From: Pseudomonas sp. 7P_10.2_Bac1
GTDB lineage: Bacteria > Pseudomonadota > Gammaproteobacteria > Pseudomonadales > Pseudomonadaceae
Assembly: GCF_025465935.1 (NCBI RefSeq)
Contig: NZ_JANLNV010000072.1
Coordinates: forward strand, 1-64,000
Reading direction: 5' to 3'
DNA: 64,000 nt
The stretch's first letter is position 1. Each line of letters starts with the position of its first letter. Shown in pieces: positions 13,078-23,555 of this stretch. The translations under genes were made by a program, and so were the position numbers. Below the pieces are notes generated by a model, which searched no databases, was not told the DNA's origin, and was given only the letters and a program-made list of their open reading frames with translations.

Positions 13078-16000
13078 ATGTTGATCCTGCGCGGCGCTCC
13101 TGCCCTTTCTGCCTTTCGCCACAGCAAACTCCTTGCACAACTGAGCCTGAAGGTTCCAGCTGTCAGTGGTTTGTATGCTGAATTCGCCCACTTTGCCGAT
13201 GTCACCGGTGATCTGACCAGCGATGAACAGCAGGTACTGGCTCGCCTCCTGAAATACGGCCCAAGCGTGCCGGTCCAAGAGCCAAATGGCCGACTGTTTT
13301 TGGTGCTGCCGCGGTTTGGCACCATTTCTCCTTGGTCGAGCAAGGCCAGCGATATTGCCCGTAACTGTGGCCTGAGCAAGATTCAGCGCCTGGAACGCGG
13401 TATTGCTTTCTATGTTGCCGGCCAGTTCAGCGACGCTGAGGCCGAGCTGATTGCCGCTGTATTGCATGACCGCATGACCCAGATCGTACTGGGCAACCTG
13501 GAGCAGGCCGCCGGTCTGTTCAGCCATGCCGAGCCAAAACAGCTGACCGCCATTGATGTGCTGGGCGGTGGCCGCGCCGCTCTGGAAAAAGCCAACGTCG
13601 AGTTGGGTCTGGCGCTGGCTGAAGACGAAATTGACTACCTGGTCAATGCGTTCAACGGCTTGGGTCGCAACCCGCACGACATCGAGCTGATGATGTTTGC
13701 CCAGGCGAACTCCGAGCATTGCCGTCACAAGATCTTCAACGCCAGTTGGGACATCGACGGCGAAAGCCAGGAAAAAAGCCTGTTCGGCATGATCAAAAAC
13801 ACCTACGTGATGCACAGCGAAGGCGTTCTGTCGGCTTATAAAGACAACGCCTCGGTGATCGTCGGCAGCGTGGGCGGGCGTTTCTTCCCGAACCCTGAAA
13901 CCCGCCAGTACGGTGCGGTGCAGGAGCCTGTGCACATCCTGATGAAGGTTGAAACGCACAACCACCCGACCGCCATTGCCCCGTTCCCGGGCGCAGCGAC
14001 CGGTTCCGGTGGCGAGATTCGTGACGAAGGTGCAACCGGTCGTGGCGCCAAGCCAAAGGCAGGCCTGACCGGCTTTACCGTTTCCAACCTGCAGATCCCA
14101 GGCTTTACCCAGCCGTGGGAAGTGCCATACGGCAAGCCGGAACGCATCGTAACGGCACTGGACATCATGATTGAAGGCCCGCTGGGTGGCGCGGCGTTCA
14201 ACAACGAGTTCGGTCGTCCGGCCCTGACTGGCTACTTCCGTACCTTTGAACAGTCCATCAGCACCCCGCGTGGCGAAGAAGTGCGCGGTTACCACAAGCC
14301 AATCATGTTGGCCGGCGGCATGGGCAACATCCGCGCCGAACACGTGAAAAAAGGCGAAATCACCGTTGGCGCCAAGCTCATCGTGCTGGGTGGCCCGGCC
14401 ATGTTGATCGGTCTGGGCGGCGGTGCGGCGTCTTCGATGGCGACCGGCGCCAGCTCGGCAGACCTGGACTTCGCTTCGGTACAACGCGAAAACCCGGAAA
14501 TGGAACGCCGTTGCCAGGAGGTGATTGACCGTTGCTGGCAACTGGGTGACAAAAACCCGATCAGCTTCATCCACGACGTGGGTGCGGGTGGTCTGTCCAA
14601 CGCATTCCCTGAACTGGTCAACGATGGCGACCGCGGTGGCCGTTTCGAACTGCGCAACATTCCAAACGACGAGCCGGGCATGGCCCCGCACGAAATCTGG
14701 AGCAACGAATCCCAGGAACGTTACGTTCTGGCCGTCAGCGTTGAAGACTTCGATCGTTTCCAGGCGATCTGCGAGCGCGAGCGTTGCCCGTTTGCCGTGG
14801 TGGGCGAGGCGACTGCCGAGCCACAACTGACCGTGACCGACAGCCATTTCGGTAACAGCCCGGTGGACATGCCGCTGGAAGTTCTGCTCGGCAAGGCCCC
14901 GCGCATGCACCGTTCGGTGGTACGTGAAGCCGAGCTGGGCGATGACTTTGATCCAGCGTCCCTGAACCTCGGCGAGTGCATCGAGCGCGTTCTGCACCAC
15001 CCGGCCGTGGCCAGCAAGAGCTTCCTGATCACCATCGGCGACCGTACCATCACCGGCCTGGTTGCCCGTGATCAAATGGTCGGCCCGTGGCAGGTTCCGG
15101 TCGCCGACGTTGCCGTCACCGCCACCAGCTTCGACGTGTATACCGGCGAAGCCATGGCCATGGGCGAGCGGACCCCGCTGGCACTGCTGGATGCTCCTGC
15201 ATCGGGCCGCATGGCCATCGGTGAAACCCTGACCAACATCGCGGCCTCGCGGATTGGCAAGATCTCCGACATCAAATTGTCGGCCAACTGGATGTCGGCG
15301 GCTGGCCACCCAGGTGAAGATGCCCGTCTGTACGACACCGTCAAGGCTGTCGGCATGGAGCTGTGCCCTGAGCTGGGTATCACCATTCCGGTGGGCAAGG
15401 ACTCGATGTCGATGCAAACCCGCTGGAACGATGAAGGCGCAGACAAGAGCGTGACCTCGCCACTGTCGCTGATCGTGACCGGTTTTGCCCCGGTGCTGGA
15501 TATTCGCCAGACCCTGACCCCTGAACTGCGCATGGACAAAGGCCTGACCGATCTGATCCTGATCGACCTGGGCCGTGGCCAGAACCGCATGGGTGCCTCG
15601 ATCCTGGCGCAGACTTACGGCAAGCTGGGCAAGCAAGCGCCCGACGTTGACGATGCTGAAGACCTCAAGGCCTTCTTCGCCGTTATCCAGGGCCTGAACG
15701 CAGACGGCCACCTGCTGGCCTACCACGACCGTTCCGACGGTGGTTTGCTGACTTCTGTAATGGAAATGGCATTTGCCGGTCACTGCGGCCTGAACCTGAC
15801 CCTGGATTGCCTGGCTGACAGCGTCGGTCAACTCCCGGCGGTTCTGTTCAACGAAGAACTGGGTGCCGTGATTCAGGTACGTCAGGACGCTACCGCTGAC
15901 GTGCTGGCACAGTTCAGCGCTGCGGGCCTGGGCGAGTGCGTCGATGTGATTGGTCAACCGCTGAACAACAGCGAAGTCACCATCACGTTCCATGACGAAA

Positions 16001-16974
16001 AAGTTTTTGCCGGCCAGCGCGGTGAGTTGCAGCGCCAGTGGGCAGAAACCAGCTTCCAGATCCAGCGTATGCGTGACAACGCCGACTGCGCCCAGCAAGA
16101 GTTCGATGTGCTGCTGGAAGAAGACAACCCGGGCCTGACCGTGCAGTTGAGCTTCGACGTCAACGCCAATATCAGTGCGCCGTACATCAAAAAAGGCATT
16201 CGCCCACAGGTTGCCGTACTGCGTGAGCAGGGCGTCAACGGTCAGGTTGAAATGGCGGCGGCGTTTGACCGTGCCGGTTTCAATGCAATCGACGTGCACA
16301 TGAGCGACATTCTGGCCGGCCGCGTCGACCTGAACGAGTTCAAAGGTCTGGTTGCTTGCGGTGGCTTCTCCTACGGTGACGTACTAGGTGCTGGTGAAGG
16401 CTGGGCCAAGTCGGCCTTGTTCAACGCTCGTGCACGTGACGCCTTCCAGGGCTTCTTCGAGCGCAGCGACAGCTTCAGCCTTGGCGTGTGCAATGGTTGC
16501 CAGATGATGTCCAACCTGAGCGAGTTGATTCCGGGCAGCGAGTTGTGGCCGCACTTCGTGCGTAACCGCTCCGAGCAGTTCGAAGCCCGCGTTGCCATGG
16601 TTCAGGTGCAAGAGTCCAATTCGATCTTCCTGCAGGGCATGGCCGGTTCGCGCATGCCGATCGCCATCGCCCACGGTGAAGGCCACGCAGAATTCGCCAG
16701 CCCTGAAGCGCTGTTGCAAGCCGACCTGTCGGGTACTGTTGCACTGCGTTTTGTCGACAACCACGGCAAGGTCACCGAGAAATACCCAGCCAACCCGAAC
16801 GGTTCGCCGCGCGGGATCACCGGTCTCACCAGCCGTGACGGCCGCGTGACGATCATGATGCCGCACCCTGAGCGCGTGTTCCGCGCCGTGCAGAACTCGT
16901 GGCGTCCAGAAGAGTGGAGCGAAGATGCGCCATGGCTGCGCATGTTCCGTAACGCTCGGGTTTGGGTAGATTAA
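13078..16974 (+). CDS. purL: Phosphoribosylformylglycinamidine synthase
   Basis: A 1298-residue large-type FGAR amidotransferase, the fourth step of purine synthesis. The N-terminal PurS-like part, two AIRS-type ATP domains (with [19 protein letters not shown]) and a C-terminal glutamine amidotransferase domain are in order. The nucleophile cysteine is in GVCNGCQMM and the His-Glu pair in PHPER. I chose the ATG at 13078 ([11 protein letters not shown]), which matches the family N terminus. The stop is 4 bp before the next gene. Confidence 0.97.
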   Translation: MLILRGAPALSAFRHSKLLAQLSLKVPAVSGLYAEFAHFADVTGDLTSDEQQVLARLLKYGPSVPVQEPNGRLFLVLPRFGTISPWSSKASDIARNCGLSKIQRLERGIAFYVAGQFSDAEAELIAAVLHDRMTQIVLGNLEQAAGLFSHAEPKQLTAIDVLGGGRAALEKANVELGLALAEDEIDYLVNAFNGLGRNPHDIELMMFAQANSEHCRHKIFNASWDIDGESQEKSLFGMIKNTYVMHSEGVLSAYKDNASVIVGSVGGRFFPNPETRQYGAVQEPVHILMKVETHNHPTAIAPFPGAATGSGGEIRDEGATGRGAKPKAGLTGFTVSNLQIPGFTQPWEVPYGKPERIVTALDIMIEGPLGGAAFNNEFGRPALTGYFRTFEQSISTPRGEEVRGYHKPIMLAGGMGNIRAEHVKKGEITVGAKLIVLGGPAMLIGLGGGAASSMATGASSADLDFASVQRENPEMERRCQEVIDRCWQLGDKNPISFIHDVGAGGLSNAFPELVNDGDRGGRFELRNIPNDEPGMAPHEIWSNESQERYVLAVSVEDFDRFQAICERERCPFAVVGEATAEPQLTVTDSHFGNSPVDMPLEVLLGKAPRMHRSVVREAELGDDFDPASLNLGECIERVLHHPAVASKSFLITIGDRTITGLVARDQMVGPWQVPVADVAVTATSFDVYTGEAMAMGERTPLALLDAPASGRMAIGETLTNIAASRIGKISDIKLSANWMSAAGHPGEDARLYDTVKAVGMELCPELGITIPVGKDSMSMQTRWNDEGADKSVTSPLSLIVTGFAPVLDIRQTLTPELRMDKGLTDLILIDLGRGQNRMGASILAQTYGKLGKQAPDVDDAEDLKAFFAVIQGLNADGHLLAYHDRSDGGLLTSVMEMAFAGHCGLNLTLDCLADSVGQLPAVLFNEELGAVIQVRQDATADVLAQFSAAGLGECVDVIGQPLNNSEVTITFHDEKVFAGQRGELQRQWAETSFQIQRMRDNADCAQQEFDVLLEEDNPGLTVQLSFDVNANISAPYIKKGIRPQVAVLREQGVNGQVEMAAAFDRAGFNAIDVHMSDILAGRVDLNEFKGLVACGGFSYGDVLGAGEGWAKSALFNARARDAFQGFFERSDSFSLGVCNGCQMMSNLSELIPGSELWPHFVRNRSEQFEARVAMVQVQESNSIFLQGMAGSRMPIAIAHGEGHAEFASPEALLQADLSGTVALRFVDNHGKVTEKYPANPNGSPRGITGLTSRDGRVTIMMPHPERVFRAVQNSWRPEEWSEDAPWLRMFRNARVWVD

Positions 16975-16978
16975 GGGC

Positions 16979-17290
16979 GTGTACAAGCTCAGCTTTTTCG
17001 TTCCGCCAAGTCATGTCGACGAGGTCAAGCGTGCCGTATTTGCCGCCGGTGGCGGTCGAATCGGCACCTACGACCAATGCGCCTGGCAGACCATGGGGCA
17101 GGGCCAGTTTCGAGCGCTGGACGGCAGTCAGCCGTTTATCGGGCAAACCGGCCAGGTCGAATATGTCGGCGAATGGAAAGTTGAGCTGGTCGTGGCAGAT
17201 GAACTGATTCAGGCCGTGGTGGCTGCGCTCAAGCAAAGCCATCCGTACGAAACACCTGCTTACGAAGTGTGGCGCCTGGCTGATCTTTAG
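16979..17290 (+). CDS. Nif3/YqfO C-terminal-like protein
   Basis: A 103-residue stand-alone protein beginning at GTG. The sequence MYKLSFFVPPSHVDEVK and the ending SHPYETPAYEVW are typical of the small insert domain of Nif3/YqfO proteins, with a CutA-like fold. It is a separate short gene after purL, with a 4-bp gap, so co-transcription is likely. The molecular function is not established. Confidence 0.8.
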   Translation: MYKLSFFVPPSHVDEVKRAVFAAGGGRIGTYDQCAWQTMGQGQFRALDGSQPFIGQTGQVEYVGEWKVELVVADELIQAVVAALKQSHPYETPAYEVWRLADL

Positions 17291-17303
17291 CCTGGCGTTG
17301 CAT

Positions 17304-17342
17304 AAAAAAGCCCGCTGGCCCTTATGGGGCAGCGGGCTTTTT
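17304..17342. terminator. Bidirectional terminator
   Basis: AAAAAAGCCCGCTGgCCC pairs with GGGgCAGCGGGCTTTTT around TTAT. It serves both the purL operon and the convergent minus-strand genes. Confidence 0.9.
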
Positions 17343-17362
17343 AGTGCGCGTGTTTCGGCTGG

Positions 17363-17929
17363 TCAGGGGCGAATTTCCACTAGGGTGCCGTCCTTGACCA
17401 TGCTCCACACTTCACGCATTTCGTAGTTTTTCATGGCGATACAGCCATCGGTCCAGTCGAGCGTGTGGAACAGCTCCTCAGGGTTTTCTGCTGAGTCCGG
17501 CGTGCCATGAATCATGATCATCGAACCCGGGTTCACTCCGGCACGCCGTGCAGCGGCCGCATCGGTGACGTTGGGGTAGTTGATGTGCATGGCCAGATTG
17601 AATTTTTCGCTGCGCTTGCGCCAGTCCACCCAGTAAAGGCCTTCGGGCGTACGCTTGTCGCCTTCCTGTAATTTAGGCCCTTTAGGCTGTTTGCCCAACG
17701 AGATGCGATAGGTCCTGATGGCTTTACCATCGCTGATCAGCTCGAGCCTGCGAGCGGACTTTAGTACGAGAATCTTGTCGACTTTTTGGCTGCCACTGGT
17801 CCGTTGTGACGCTTGGGGTGGTTTAAGCACCTGATCTTTGTCGACGGGCTTGCCGTTGATAGTCATGACTACAGCGGCTTGGCAAGTAACGGCAAACGAC
17901 AGGCAAAGTGCAGCAAGCAACCAGCGCAT
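17363..17929 (-). CDS. L,D-transpeptidase (YkuD family)
   Basis: A 188-residue exported protein with a signal peptide (MRWLLAALCLSFAVTCQAA). The YkuD domain occupies about 50-185. The catalytic motif is HGTPDS...DGCIAMKN, with the cysteine in DGCIAM. These enzymes cross-link peptidoglycan peptides or attach lipoproteins. I chose the ATG at 17929, which gives a clean signal peptide, rather than 17965. It lies downstream of a NUDIX gene on the same strand with a gap of about 35 bp. Confidence 0.88.
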   Translation of the reverse strand: MRWLLAALCLSFAVTCQAAVVMTINGKPVDKDQVLKPPQASQRTSGSQKVDKILVLKSARRLELISDGKAIRTYRISLGKQPKGPKLQEGDKRTPEGLYWVDWRKRSEKFNLAMHINYPNVTDAAAARRAGVNPGSMIMIHGTPDSAENPEELFHTLDWTDGCIAMKNYEMREVWSMVKDGTLVEIRP

Positions 17930-17964
17930 TAGGGAGGTATTCCTGAGGTACAAGGCAAACAACA

Positions 17965-18522
17965 TTATTGTTGAGGTTTTATCAACTCTGGCAGTGGCGG
18001 CACCGCTTCGCTGCGCACAGGGTAAGTCTGTGTCGGGCGATCAGAAAAAAAGCATTCTAGGGTACGGCTCACAGTGCGAAAAGCTAACTCTGACCAAGGG
18101 ATCTCAGCCTCGTCAAACAGCCGCACTTCCAGGCTTTCTTCGCCGGCCGCAAAGTCGAGGCTTTGCAGTTCGGCGCGGTAGAAAATATGCACTTGATTGA
18201 TGTGAGGCACATCGATCAGCGTGTAGATAGCCAGTTGCTGAACCTGGGCGCAGGCTTCTTCCAGGGTTTCCCGGCGCGCAGCCTGCTCGACGGTTTCACC
18301 GTTTTCCATAAAGCCCGCGGGGAGTGTCCAATAGCCTTTGCGCGGTTCGATGGCGCGTCGGCACAGCAGCACTTGCGTGCCCCAGGTGGGCAGGCAACCG
18401 GCGACTATATTAGGGTTTTGATAATGAATCGTGTGGCAGTGGTCGCAGACATAACGCAGGCGAGAATCGCCTTGGGGGATATGTTGGCTGACAGAGTTAC
18501 CGCACTGACTGCAAAATTTCAT
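17965..18522 (-). CDS. NUDIX hydrolase with zinc ribbon
   Basis: A 185-residue protein. The N-terminal four-cysteine zinc ribbon uses CSQCG and CDHCH. The NUDIX box is GFMENGETVEQAARRETLEE (about residues 70-90). The substrate is unknown. It resembles the NudC-type layout but lacks the long N-terminal domain of NADH pyrophosphatase. The probable partner downstream is the L,D-transpeptidase gene. Confidence 0.85.
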   Translation of the reverse strand: MKFCSQCGNSVSQHIPQGDSRLRYVCDHCHTIHYQNPNIVAGCLPTWGTQVLLCRRAIEPRKGYWTLPAGFMENGETVEQAARRETLEEACAQVQQLAIYTLIDVPHINQVHIFYRAELQSLDFAAGEESLEVRLFDEAEIPWSELAFRTVSRTLECFFSDRPTQTYPVRSEAVPPLPELIKPQQ

Positions 18523-18667
18523 GCTGTGCTCTCGGGCTGTGGCGCCTATCTTGGGGCTGGGACGGATTTACAGCAAGCCCCACTTTGTGCCCTGCGACAG
18601 TCTGGGGCTTGGGTGCCTTGGGCAAATTGGTGCATGATGCCCGATAAGTGACGGATCGAGATGACCT

Positions 18668-19270
18668 ATGCTGGATGAGCTACTTAGCCGTATGAGTCGC
18701 TACACCCCTGGGACGCTGGACACAGAGCGCAGCTTCCCGGAGGCGGCAGTATTGTTGCCGGTGACGCGCAGTGACGAGCCTGAATTGATTCTGACCCTGC
18801 GTGCCAGCGGGTTGTCGACTCACGGTGGTGAAGTGGCTTTCCCGGGTGGGCGGCGCGACCCGGAAGACCCGGACCTGGTGTTTACCGCGCTGCGTGAGGC
18901 CGAAGAAGAAATCGGCCTGCCGCCCGGGCTGGTCGAGGTGATCGGGCCGCTCAGTCCGTTGATCTCATTGCACGGCATACGGGTCACGCCTTATGTCGGG
19001 CTGGTTCCCGATTATGTCGAGTACCTGGCCAATGATGCCGAGATCGCTGCCGTGTTCAGCGTGCCGCTGGATTTTTTCCGTCAGGACCCGCGAGAACATA
19101 CCCACCGTATCGATTACCAGGGGCGCAGTTGGTATGTGCCCAGTTACCGTTTTGGCGTGTACAAGATCTGGGGCCTCACGGCGATCATGATCGTTGAGTT
19201 GATGAACCTGCTGTACGACGACGTCAACATCAGTCTGCACACCCCGCCTGAACGTTTTATCAATGTATAG
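18668..19270 (+). CDS. CoA-type NUDIX pyrophosphatase
   Basis: A 200-residue NUDIX hydrolase of the NudL/PCD1 (coenzyme A pyrophosphatase) type. The long NUDIX box is [20 protein letters not shown] followed by EEIG (about residues 56-80), and the CoA-family [14 protein letters not shown] segment follows. It probably cleaves CoA or related dinucleotides. Start ATG 18668. The next gene is 41 bp downstream on the same strand. Substrate is inference from the family. Confidence 0.88.
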   Translation: MLDELLSRMSRYTPGTLDTERSFPEAAVLLPVTRSDEPELILTLRASGLSTHGGEVAFPGGRRDPEDPDLVFTALREAEEEIGLPPGLVEVIGPLSPLISLHGIRVTPYVGLVPDYVEYLANDAEIAAVFSVPLDFFRQDPREHTHRIDYQGRSWYVPSYRFGVYKIWGLTAIMIVELMNLLYDDVNISLHTPPERFINV

Positions 19271-19311
19271 AGCTGTCTGTAGACAGCCACGCCTGCCTTG
19301 AGGACATCAGC

Positions 19312-19839
19312 ATGAAATACCGTTTGGGCGACTCCCGCGTCGACACTCATCCCGACAGTTGGGCTGCCCCCAACGCCACTTTGATCGGCAAGGTGCGTCT
19401 GGAAGAGGGCGCCAGTGTCTGGTTTAACGCTGTATTGCGTGGTGACAACGAACTGATCCTGATCGGCAAGCACAGCAACGTGCAGGACGGTGCGGTGATG
19501 CACACCGACATGGGCTACCCGCTGACCCTGGGCACCGGCGTGACCATTGGCCATAACGCCATGTTGCACGGCTGCACTGTTGGTGATTACAGCCTGATCG
19601 GTATTAATGCGGTGATTCTCAACGGTGCCAGGATTGGCAAACATTGCATCATCGGCGCCAACTCGCTGATTGGCGAGGGCAAGGAAATCCCGGACGGTTC
19701 GCTGGTCATGGGCTCGCCCGGTAAAGTGGTGCGAGAGTTGACCGAAGAGCAGAAAAAAATGCTGGAAGCCAGTGCCGCCAGTTATGTGAAAAATGGCCAG
19801 CGCTATGCTCGTGACTTGGCGGTGCAAGACGATGAGTGA
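19312..19839 (+). CDS. Gamma carbonic anhydrase family protein
   Basis: A 175-residue left-handed beta-helix protein made of hexapeptide repeats (about 10-145). Likely metal histidines are in HTDMG and GHNAMLHGC. YrdA/CaiE-type members are often of unknown substrate, so carbonic anhydrase activity is inference. The C terminus overlaps the next gene by 8 bp. Confidence 0.88.
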   Translation: MKYRLGDSRVDTHPDSWAAPNATLIGKVRLEEGASVWFNAVLRGDNELILIGKHSNVQDGAVMHTDMGYPLTLGTGVTIGHNAMLHGCTVGDYSLIGINAVILNGARIGKHCIIGANSLIGEGKEIPDGSLVMGSPGKVVRELTEEQKKMLEASAASYVKNGQRYARDLAVQDDE

Positions 19840-20041
19840 TGTCGAGCGTCCGGTCGCCTCACCCTGCGTGAGCGTTTGCGCACTGGATGACGATGACATC
19901 TGCACCGGCTGCCAACGTACCGTGGCCGAAATCACCCGTTGGAGCCGCATGACCAACCCCGAGCGCCGCGAAGTACTGGCCCTTTGTCATGAACGGGCCA
20001 AATCCAGCGGCGTGATGTGGATGCTGGGCAGCAAATCCTGA
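19832..20041 (+). CDS. DUF1289 protein
   Basis: A 69-residue protein with the DUF1289 pattern [20 protein letters not shown], in which four cysteines could bind a metal. Start ATG 19832 overlaps the upstream gene by 8 bp, so coupled translation is likely. The function is unknown. Confidence 0.87.
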   Translation: MSDVERPVASPCVSVCALDDDDICTGCQRTVAEITRWSRMTNPERREVLALCHERAKSSGVMWMLGSKS

Positions 20042-20043
20042 TC

Positions 20044-20111
20044 TGTAGGAGCGAGCTTGCCTCGCGATCTTCTGATTTTAAAAAGATCGCGATGCAAGCC
20101 GGCGTTCTACA
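20044..20111. repeat. REP-type palindrome, right arm diverged
   Basis: Same family as at 11272. The left arm is intact (TGTAGGAGCGAGCTTGCCTC), but the right arm carries changes (GATGCAAGCCGG, GTTCTACA). Confidence 0.85.
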
Positions 20112-20167
20112 AAAAAGGGCATGACTCAAGTACCCTGTGCGCCTTAATTTGAGGTGTCGCCCTGTCC

Positions 20168-20638
20168 ATGCTGTTTCTTGTCGCTTATATCGCCAGCGTT
20201 GTGCTGATCAACTACGCGTTTTCTTCGGCGCCGCACCTGGACATTATCTGGTCCGCGTGGGGCGGTCTGGTGTTTGTGCTGCGCGATATGGTGCAAACCC
20301 GCTTCGGTCACGGCGCGCTTTTGGCCATGCTGGTTGCGCTGGTGTTGTCCTACATCACCTCCGACCCTTCCATCGCCTTGGCCAGCGCCACCGCCTTTGC
20401 GGTATCCGAATGCATTGACTGGCTGGTCTTCAGCATTACCCGCCGCCCATTGCATGACCGTCTGTGGATCAGCTCGGCGCTGAGCATCCCGATTGATACC
20501 TTTATTTTCTTCGGCATGATCGACGCCTTTACTCCCGGCGTGATCATCACCGCGATGGCGTCAAAATTTGCCGGCGTGACCTGTGTCTGGCTGGCCATGG
20601 CCTGGCGTTTGCGCAAAGCCAACCAAGCTAAGGCCTGA
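20168..20638 (+). CDS. VUT-family membrane protein
   Basis: A 156-residue membrane protein with about five helices, of the VUT/YhhQ-like family linked to queuosine-precursor uptake. The segment SECIDWLVFSITRRP carries the family-like acidic pair inside the membrane. Length is shorter than the YhhQ type (about 220). The transport substrate is not shown. It lies upstream of purT with a 91-bp gap. Confidence 0.78.
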   Translation: MLFLVAYIASVVLINYAFSSAPHLDIIWSAWGGLVFVLRDMVQTRFGHGALLAMLVALVLSYITSDPSIALASATAFAVSECIDWLVFSITRRPLHDRLWISSALSIPIDTFIFFGMIDAFTPGVIITAMASKFAGVTCVWLAMAWRLRKANQAKA

Positions 20639-20729
20639 TGCGCCGGATCATGTAAAATGCCGACCTTTCTTCCCGGCAGGCGCTAGCGTTGCAAGCGCCT
20701 TCGATGATTTGCTTCCTTGAGGACCTGAA

Positions 20730-21911
20730 ATGACCCGTATCGGAACTCCACTGTCGCCGACTGCGACCCGCGTAATGCTGTGTGGCTGCGGCGAGCTGGG
20801 TAAAGAAGTTGTCATCGAATTGCAGCGCCTGGGCGTTGAAGTGATTGCCGTTGATCGCTATGAAAATGCCCCGGCCATGCAGGTTGCGCACCGCAGCCAC
20901 GTGATCAACATGCTGGACGGCGCAGCGCTGCGTGCCGTCATCGAGCTGGAAAAACCGCATTACATCGTTCCTGAAATCGAAGCCATCGCCACCGCGACCC
21001 TGGTGGAGCTGGAAGCCGAAGGCTTTACCGTGATCCCGACCGCGCGTGCCACGTCGCTGACCATGAACCGCGAAGGCATCCGTCGCCTGGCCGCCGAAGA
21101 GCTGGACTTGCCGACCTCGCCGTACCACTTCGCGGACACCTTTGAGGATTACAGCCAGGCGGTTCAAGACCTGGGCTTCCCTTGTGTCGTCAAGCCAGTG
21201 ATGAGCTCCTCGGGCAAAGGCCAGAGCCTGCTGCGCAGTGCCGACGACGTACAAAAGGCCTGGGACTACGCACAGGAAGGCGGTCGTGCGGGCAAGGGAC
21301 GCGTCATCATCGAAGGCTTCATCGACTTCGACTACGAGATCACCTTGCTCACTGTGCGCCACGTTGGCGGCACCACTTTCTGTGCGCCTGTCGGGCATCG
21401 TCAAGAGAAGGGCGACTATCAGGAGTCCTGGCAGCCACAGGCTATGAGCCCGATCGCGCTGGCGGAATCCGAGCGCGTGGCCAAGGCGGTGACCGAGGCG
21501 CTGGGCGGTCGTGGCCTGTTCGGCGTTGAGCTGTTTATCAAAGGCGATCAGGTGTGGTTCAGCGAAGTGTCGCCGCGTCCGCATGACACCGGTCTGGTCA
21601 CGTTGATTTCACAGGACCTGTCGCAGTTTGCACTGCATGCTCGCGCCATTCTGGGCTTGCCGATTCCATTGATCCGTCAGTTCGGCCCGTCGGCTTCGGC
21701 TGTGATTCTGGTGGAAGGCCAGTCGACTCAGACCGCATTCGCCAACCTGGGCGCCGCTCTGAGCGAGCCTGATACCGCGCTGCGTTTGTTCGGCAAGCCG
21801 CAAGTCAATGGTCAGCGCCGCATGGGTGTCGCCCTGGCCCGTGACGAGTCGATCGAAGCGGCCCGCGCCAAAGCGACCCGCGCCGCCCAAGCGGTTGTTG
21901 TAGAGCTGTAA
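20730..21911 (+). CDS. purT: Formate-dependent GAR transformylase
   Basis: A 393-residue ATP-grasp enzyme that makes formyl-GAR from formate, ATP and GAR, the alternative to Pur[21 protein letters not shown] lies near the N terminus. The ATP-grasp core has [12 protein letters not shown], and [11 protein letters not shown] is near residue 278. Length is normal. purL is upstream but in a separate transcription unit. Confidence 0.96.
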   Translation: MTRIGTPLSPTATRVMLCGCGELGKEVVIELQRLGVEVIAVDRYENAPAMQVAHRSHVINMLDGAALRAVIELEKPHYIVPEIEAIATATLVELEAEGFTVIPTARATSLTMNREGIRRLAAEELDLPTSPYHFADTFEDYSQAVQDLGFPCVVKPVMSSSGKGQSLLRSADDVQKAWDYAQEGGRAGKGRVIIEGFIDFDYEITLLTVRHVGGTTFCAPVGHRQEKGDYQESWQPQAMSPIALAESERVAKAVTEALGGRGLFGVELFIKGDQVWFSEVSPRPHDTGLVTLISQDLSQFALHARAILGLPIPLIRQFGPSASAVILVEGQSTQTAFANLGAALSEPDTALRLFGKPQVNGQRRMGVALARDESIEAARAKATRAAQAVVVEL

Positions 21912-21918
21912 CTCGACC

Positions 21919-21981
21919 TGTAGGAGCTCGTCTCGCGATCTTTTGAGCTTTAAAAGATCGCGAGGCAAGCTCGCTCCTACA
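21919..21981. repeat. REP-type palindrome
   Basis: Same TGTAGGAG family as at 11272, with a short AT-rich centre. It lies 8 bp after the purT stop and 5 bp before the end of the convergent transporter gene. Confidence 0.87.
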
Positions 21982-21985
21982 GTTT

Positions 21986-23302
21986 TTATGCGACCTTGTT
22001 CAGGTCCGCTTCTCTGGTTTCTTTCAAGCACAGCACAGCGATCAAACTGAGCACAGCTGCGCCCGATACATACCCGCCTACCCAACTCAAACCACCCATG
22101 GCCACCAGCTTCTGAGCAAAGAACGGTGCGGCCGAGGCACCCACAATCCCGCCCAGGTTATAGGCCGCAGAAGCGCCGGTGTAACGCACGCGGGTCGGGA
22201 ACAGCTCCGGCAACAGGGCACCCATGGGGGCGAAGGTCACGCCCATCAAAAACAACTCGATGCACAGGAACAGCGCCACGCTCCAGGTTGAACCCTGGGT
22301 GAGCAACGGCTCCATCAGGAAGCCGGATAAAATCGCCAGTATCCCGCCGACCACCAGCACCGGTTTGCGCCCATAGCGATCACTGGCCCAGGCCGACAGC
22401 GGTGTGGCCGCTGCCATGAACAGCACGGCAAAGCACAGCAGGCCCAGGAATGTTTCGCGGGTGTAGCCCAGGGTGGCCACGCCATAACTCAACGAAAACA
22501 CCGTTGAGATGTAAAACAGTGCATAGCAGACCACCATCGAGGCGGCGCCCAGCAGCATCGGTACCCAATATTGCGCAAAGAGCTCGAAGATCGGCATTTT
22601 TACGCGTTCGTGTTGCGCCACGGCTTTGGCGAAGACCGGCGTTTCTTCCAGCTTCAGGCGCACATAGAGGCCGACCATCACTAACGCTGCGCTCAACAGG
22701 AACGGGATTCGCCAGCCCCATGAGCGGAATTGTTCATCGCTGAGGGCCATTGCCAGCACCAGAAACAAACCGTTGGCCGCCAGAAAGCCGATCGAAGGGC
22801 CTAGCTGCGGGAACATACCGAACCAGGCGCGCTTGCCTTTGGGGGCGTTCTCGGTGGCAAGCAACGCCGCGCCGCCCCATTCACCACCCAGCCCCAGGCC
22901 TTGGCCGAAACGCAGCACGCACAGCAGAATCGGGGCCCAGGCACCGATAGTGGCGTAACCCGGCAGCACGCCGATCAGGGTGGTACATACACCCATCAAT
23001 AGCAGAGATGCCACCAGCGTCGATTTACGTCCGACCCGGTCACCGAAGTGGCCGAACAGAAATGAGCCCAGTGGACGGGCCAGAAAGGCAATGCCAAATG
23101 TCAGAAAGGCCGACAGCATTTGTGCGGTGCCTGACGTTTGCGGGAAGAAGACCGGGCCAATGACCAGTGCCGCCGCCGTGGCATACACATAAAAGTCATA
23201 GAACTCGATGGCTGTGCCAATAAAGCTGGCGGTGGCCACGCGGGTCGTGGAGTTGAGCGGTTTGTCGGACGAGGCTTCGCCGTAGGCGGTACTGGAAGTC
23301 AT
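21986..23302 (-). CDS. MFS transporter, metabolite:H+ symporter type
   Basis: A 438-residue protein with 12 predicted helices. FLARPLGSFLFGHFGDRVGR and RFGQGLGLGGEWGGAALL are characteristic of the MHS group (ShiA/KgtP/ProP-like). The substrate is probably an organic acid or osmolyte, but this cannot be read from the sequence. The 253-bp gap upstream of it shows no clear regulator site. Confidence 0.85.
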   Translation of the reverse strand: MTSSTAYGEASSDKPLNSTTRVATASFIGTAIEFYDFYVYATAAALVIGPVFFPQTSGTAQMLSAFLTFGIAFLARPLGSFLFGHFGDRVGRKSTLVASLLLMGVCTTLIGVLPGYATIGAWAPILLCVLRFGQGLGLGGEWGGAALLATENAPKGKRAWFGMFPQLGPSIGFLAANGLFLVLAMALSDEQFRSWGWRIPFLLSAALVMVGLYVRLKLEETPVFAKAVAQHERVKMPIFELFAQYWVPMLLGAASMVVCYALFYISTVFSLSYGVATLGYTRETFLGLLCFAVLFMAAATPLSAWASDRYGRKPVLVVGGILAILSGFLMEPLLTQGSTWSVALFLCIELFLMGVTFAPMGALLPELFPTRVRYTGASAAYNLGGIVGASAAPFFAQKLVAMGGLSWVGGYVSGAAVLSLIAVLCLKETREADLNKVA

Positions 23303-23555
23303 GCGCGTATCCCTGACAGTTATGAGCTCCTGGTTGCTATCTGCCTGGGTGGCGAGATCTACCTGAGCAATTGTTATGGTCGTTTAGCCCTGAGGCTGGG
23401 TGTAGACGCGGTTCGGGATGGGAACAAGCGCTGGTCATGTATAAAGCCGCCCGCTGACAGCGCAGGGTGCGGGTAGCACGCGTGTCGGCGGGGCTTGGAT
23501 AAGCGCTTTGATTATAGGGAGGCCGACAAGAATGTAACAAGGCCTTACATGGTGA

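Noticed and set aside
13045..16299. A 1084-residue minus-strand open frame
   Set aside because: It lies antisense inside purL, whose reading is clear. Composition is low-complexity and unlike any family.
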